Assembly (NCBI GenBank): GCA_003278175.1
Contig: QCGF01000006.1
Span: 1 to 44,937, forward strand
DNA: 44,937 nt
Source: Prochlorococcus sp. AG-363-P15
Lineage (GTDB): Bacteria; Cyanobacteriota; Cyanobacteriia; PCC-6307; Cyanobiaceae
Direction of reading: 5' to 3'
In this document: one piece after another, positions 43,636 through 44,937 of the stretch
How positions within the stretch are numbered: the stretch's first letter is position 1
How the letters are laid out: each line of letters begins with the position of its first letter
Translations under genes and position numbers: made by a program
The notes under the pieces: model-generated
Database searches by the model: none
What the model saw: only the letters and a program-made list of their open reading frames with translations
What the model was told of the DNA's origin: nothing

Positions 43636-44547
43636 ATTACACAAGTATTTCCAAAGAGTAATTCTTACTTAAAAATAAGGCCTCTTGAGCGAGGAGATAT
43701 TCCTAGAGTTACACAATGGTCGCGCCTTGAAGGTTTTACACCTGGGGCAGGTGATGTAAGTATTTATCGCCATACTGATCGTCAGGGACTATGGGTGGGT
43801 TGGCTTGGCAATACACCAATTGGGTGCATTGCAGGAGTGAGATATAACGCATCATATGGATTTATTGGACTTTTTCTTGTTATTCCTGATCAACGAGGTA
43901 ATGGGTATGGCGTTGAACTCTGGAAACATGCGTTGAATCATTTAATCGATCTACCTTGTATCGGTTTAGAAGCAGCCCTTGATAGAGTTTCAGATTATTC
44001 ACAATGGGGTTTTAAGCATTCGTCAGTTACTACGCGATGGCAATGTATAGGGAATGGTGATTCATCATTTAACTTTATAACTGAACACATAGATTTAGAA
44101 GGTTTAATGATTCTAGAAGATAAAGATATTCCTTCTAATGTTGTTCAATCTTATGATGCAATGAGGGAGCCAAGTCCTAGGCCACATTTTCTTGCAGATT
44201 GGCTTAACCATCCTGCAGGTAAAGTTTTGGCTCTTGTTGATGCTAATGGCCGTTGTCACGGCTTTGGCCGCATCCGACCTTGTCTTCTTAAGGAAGGTGA
44301 AGGTTGGAGAATTGGCCCTTTATTAGCAGATACCCCGAAGCTAGCAGGACTATTGTTAATACATCTATTAAGAAAGCACTCTGGTGTAATTTTGTTAGAT
44401 ACACCCGGTCTTAATCCATTTGTAAAGGCTCTTTTAGATACACTAGGTTTTGAAAAGCTTTCTAATACAATTCGTATGTATAAAGGTGATCAACCACCTA
44501 TAAATATGCATGATGTTTATGGCTTGGCGTGCCTTGAATTAGGCTAA
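43636..44547 (+). CDS. Double-GNAT N-acetyltransferase with non-standard start or in-frame TAG
   Basis: The product has an N-terminal GNAT domain with FIGLFLVIPDQRGNGYGVELWKHAL (acetyl-CoA loop RGNGYG) and a C-terminal Acetyltransf_18-like half (GFGRIRPCLLKEGEGWRIGPLLADT...LDTPGLNPFVKALLDTLGFEK). The first standard start in frame is GTG at 43795, but clear GNAT coding sequence (YLKIRPLERGDIPRVTQWSRLEGF) lies upstream of it with no ATG, GTG or TTG. An ATT at 43636 gives a sensible start (MTQVFPKS if initiated with Met), preceded by GGAG nine bases before it. Alternatively ATG 43603 or 43621 is the ancestral start and TAG at 43630 interrupts it. Substrate unknown. Confidence 0.72.
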   Translation: MTQVFPKSNSYLKIRPLERGDIPRVTQWSRLEGFTPGAGDVSIYRHTDRQGLWVGWLGNTPIGCIAGVRYNASYGFIGLFLVIPDQRGNGYGVELWKHALNHLIDLPCIGLEAALDRVSDYSQWGFKHSSVTTRWQCIGNGDSSFNFITEHIDLEGLMILEDKDIPSNVVQSYDAMREPSPRPHFLADWLNHPAGKVLALVDANGRCHGFGRIRPCLLKEGEGWRIGPLLADTPKLAGLLLIHLLRKHSGVILLDTPGLNPFVKALLDTLGFEKLSNTIRMYKGDQPPINMHDVYGLACLELG

Positions 44548-44620
44548 TAATATACTAAATAATGCTCAATTTTAAAATTCCTAGATTTATTGAACTGTTA
44601 GTTTCTTCTAAGGTTATATT

Positions 44621-44812
44621 TTAATTTAACTCACGTAAAAGCTGCTTTTCTTGTCTAAGATCTGATTCAAGTTGCTCTATTAATTTTGTGACTAATGTCT
44701 GAAATTCTGGTTGACAACCACGAAATGCAGCCTTATGTCTTATTGGTTCATGACGTGTACGCAGATCTGTAAGCATTAACTGCAACGCGTCGATTTTTGC
44801 GTTGGTGTTCAT
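44621..44812 (-). CDS. Small charged coiled-coil protein, unknown
   Basis: The 63-residue product is highly charged, with a helical C-terminus (TLVTKLIEQLESDLRQEKQLLREL) of coiled-coil type. The middle has RTRHEPIRHKAAFRGCQPEF. There is no signal or membrane helix. The start is ATG at 44812. I do not recognise it, but the composition and the isolated ORF with flanking AT-rich gaps suggest a real small gene. It converges with the acetyltransferase across 73 bases. Confidence 0.6.
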   Translation of the reverse strand: MNTNAKIDALQLMLTDLRTRHEPIRHKAAFRGCQPEFQTLVTKLIEQLESDLRQEKQLLRELN

Positions 44813-44839
44813 TTGAGCTTCTATTTTTTTATATAGTAC

Positions 44840-44937
44840 TTAATTTTTTACTTTAAAGCTTTCTATTGCTTCATTCATGGACAATGACTTGGCTTGCTGG
44901 CTGCTGGTAATTTCAATGATTTGACCAATAGAGCTTT
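44840..44937 (-). CDS. C-terminal tail of an unidentified protein (cut by window edge)
   Basis: A frame open from the right edge on the minus strand ends in TAA at 44842-44840. It reads SSIGQIIEITSSQQAK and ends SFKVKN (31 residues), with plausible soluble coding composition. The other two frames close by stops without coding character. Too short to assign; it lies 27 bases upstream of the small coiled-coil gene on the same strand. Confidence 0.45.
   Translation of the reverse strand, partial: SSIGQIIEITSSQQAKSLSMNEAIESFKVKN

Noticed and set aside
1-44937. CRISPR arrays, tRNA or rRNA genes, transposases, integrases, phage or defence genes
   Set aside because: Reading both strands, I saw no repeat-spacer pattern, cloverleaf, rRNA stretch or mobile-element protein; the window is core genome.

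Overview
The window looks like chromosomal DNA of a marine picocyanobacterium, most likely Prochlorococcus of an AT-rich, low-light-type lineage. This is inferred from several things: chlP, a photosynthetic carbon set (prk, glpX, fba, rpe, glgC), a Ccs-type CcsA, cyanobacteria-restricted families (CIA30-like, DUF3685, DUF3727, DUF2993), very compact gene packing and low G+C between genes. There are no rRNA or tRNA genes, CRISPR arrays, insertion sequences or phage genes. The content is almost entirely core genome.

Layout. Bases 1-5.4 kb hold the N-terminal half of ferredoxin-sulfite reductase (cut by the window edge), glyS, chlP and a membrane-anchored M15 peptidase. Bases 5.6-11.2 kb are a tight plus-strand run: typA, a DUF309 gene, LptA-like, LptB, an LptF/G permease and ccsA, with 1-4 base overlaps through most of it. 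Bases 11.3-19.2 kb hold a carbon and tetrapyrrole block: rpe (minus strand), then glpX, hemA, glgC, gnd and pgl, followed by a CIA30-like protein and an overlapping unknown gene. Bases 19.2-24.9 kb hold ilvD, a small TM/coiled-coil protein, a degenerate uracil phosphoribosyltransferase-like protein, a secreted pentapeptide-repeat protein, a CobW GTPase, a mini zinc-finger protein, and purS-purQ. A strong bidirectional terminator follows.

Bases 24.9-40.1 kb are an uninterrupted minus-strand run: fba, a Gfo/Idh oxidoreductase, accD, prk, leuB, lpxD, proB, a YqeG-type HAD phosphatase, DUF3727, ruvX, a GNAT-like gene, a CofE-like (F420 ligase family) protein, a thioredoxin-fold exported protein, DUF3685 and hisA. 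Bases 40.2-44.9 kb hold an NAD-dependent epimerase that overlaps pgsA tail to tail, a 25-residue membrane ORF, DUF2993, a PPC (DUF296)-glutaredoxin fusion, a two-TM protein, a double-GNAT acetyltransferase with an abnormal start, a small coiled-coil protein and the tail of an unknown gene.

Function. The genes cover Calvin-cycle regeneration (fba, glpX, rpe, prk), the oxidative pentose phosphate branch (gnd, pgl), glycogen synthesis (glgC), tetrapyrrole and chlorophyll side-chain synthesis (hemA, chlP), c-type cytochrome maturation, outer-membrane assembly (lpxD, Lpt), and amino acid and purine synthesis.

I did not find a convincing new multi-gene system. The observations most worth checking are: the purQ frame broken at an eight-G run; the acetyltransferase with an in-frame TAG (or ATT start); the PPC-glutaredoxin fusion; the uracil phosphoribosyltransferase homologue with an altered PRPP loop; the CofE-like membrane protein; the proteobacterial-type phosphoribulokinase without the usual redox cysteines; and the 25-residue membrane ORF.
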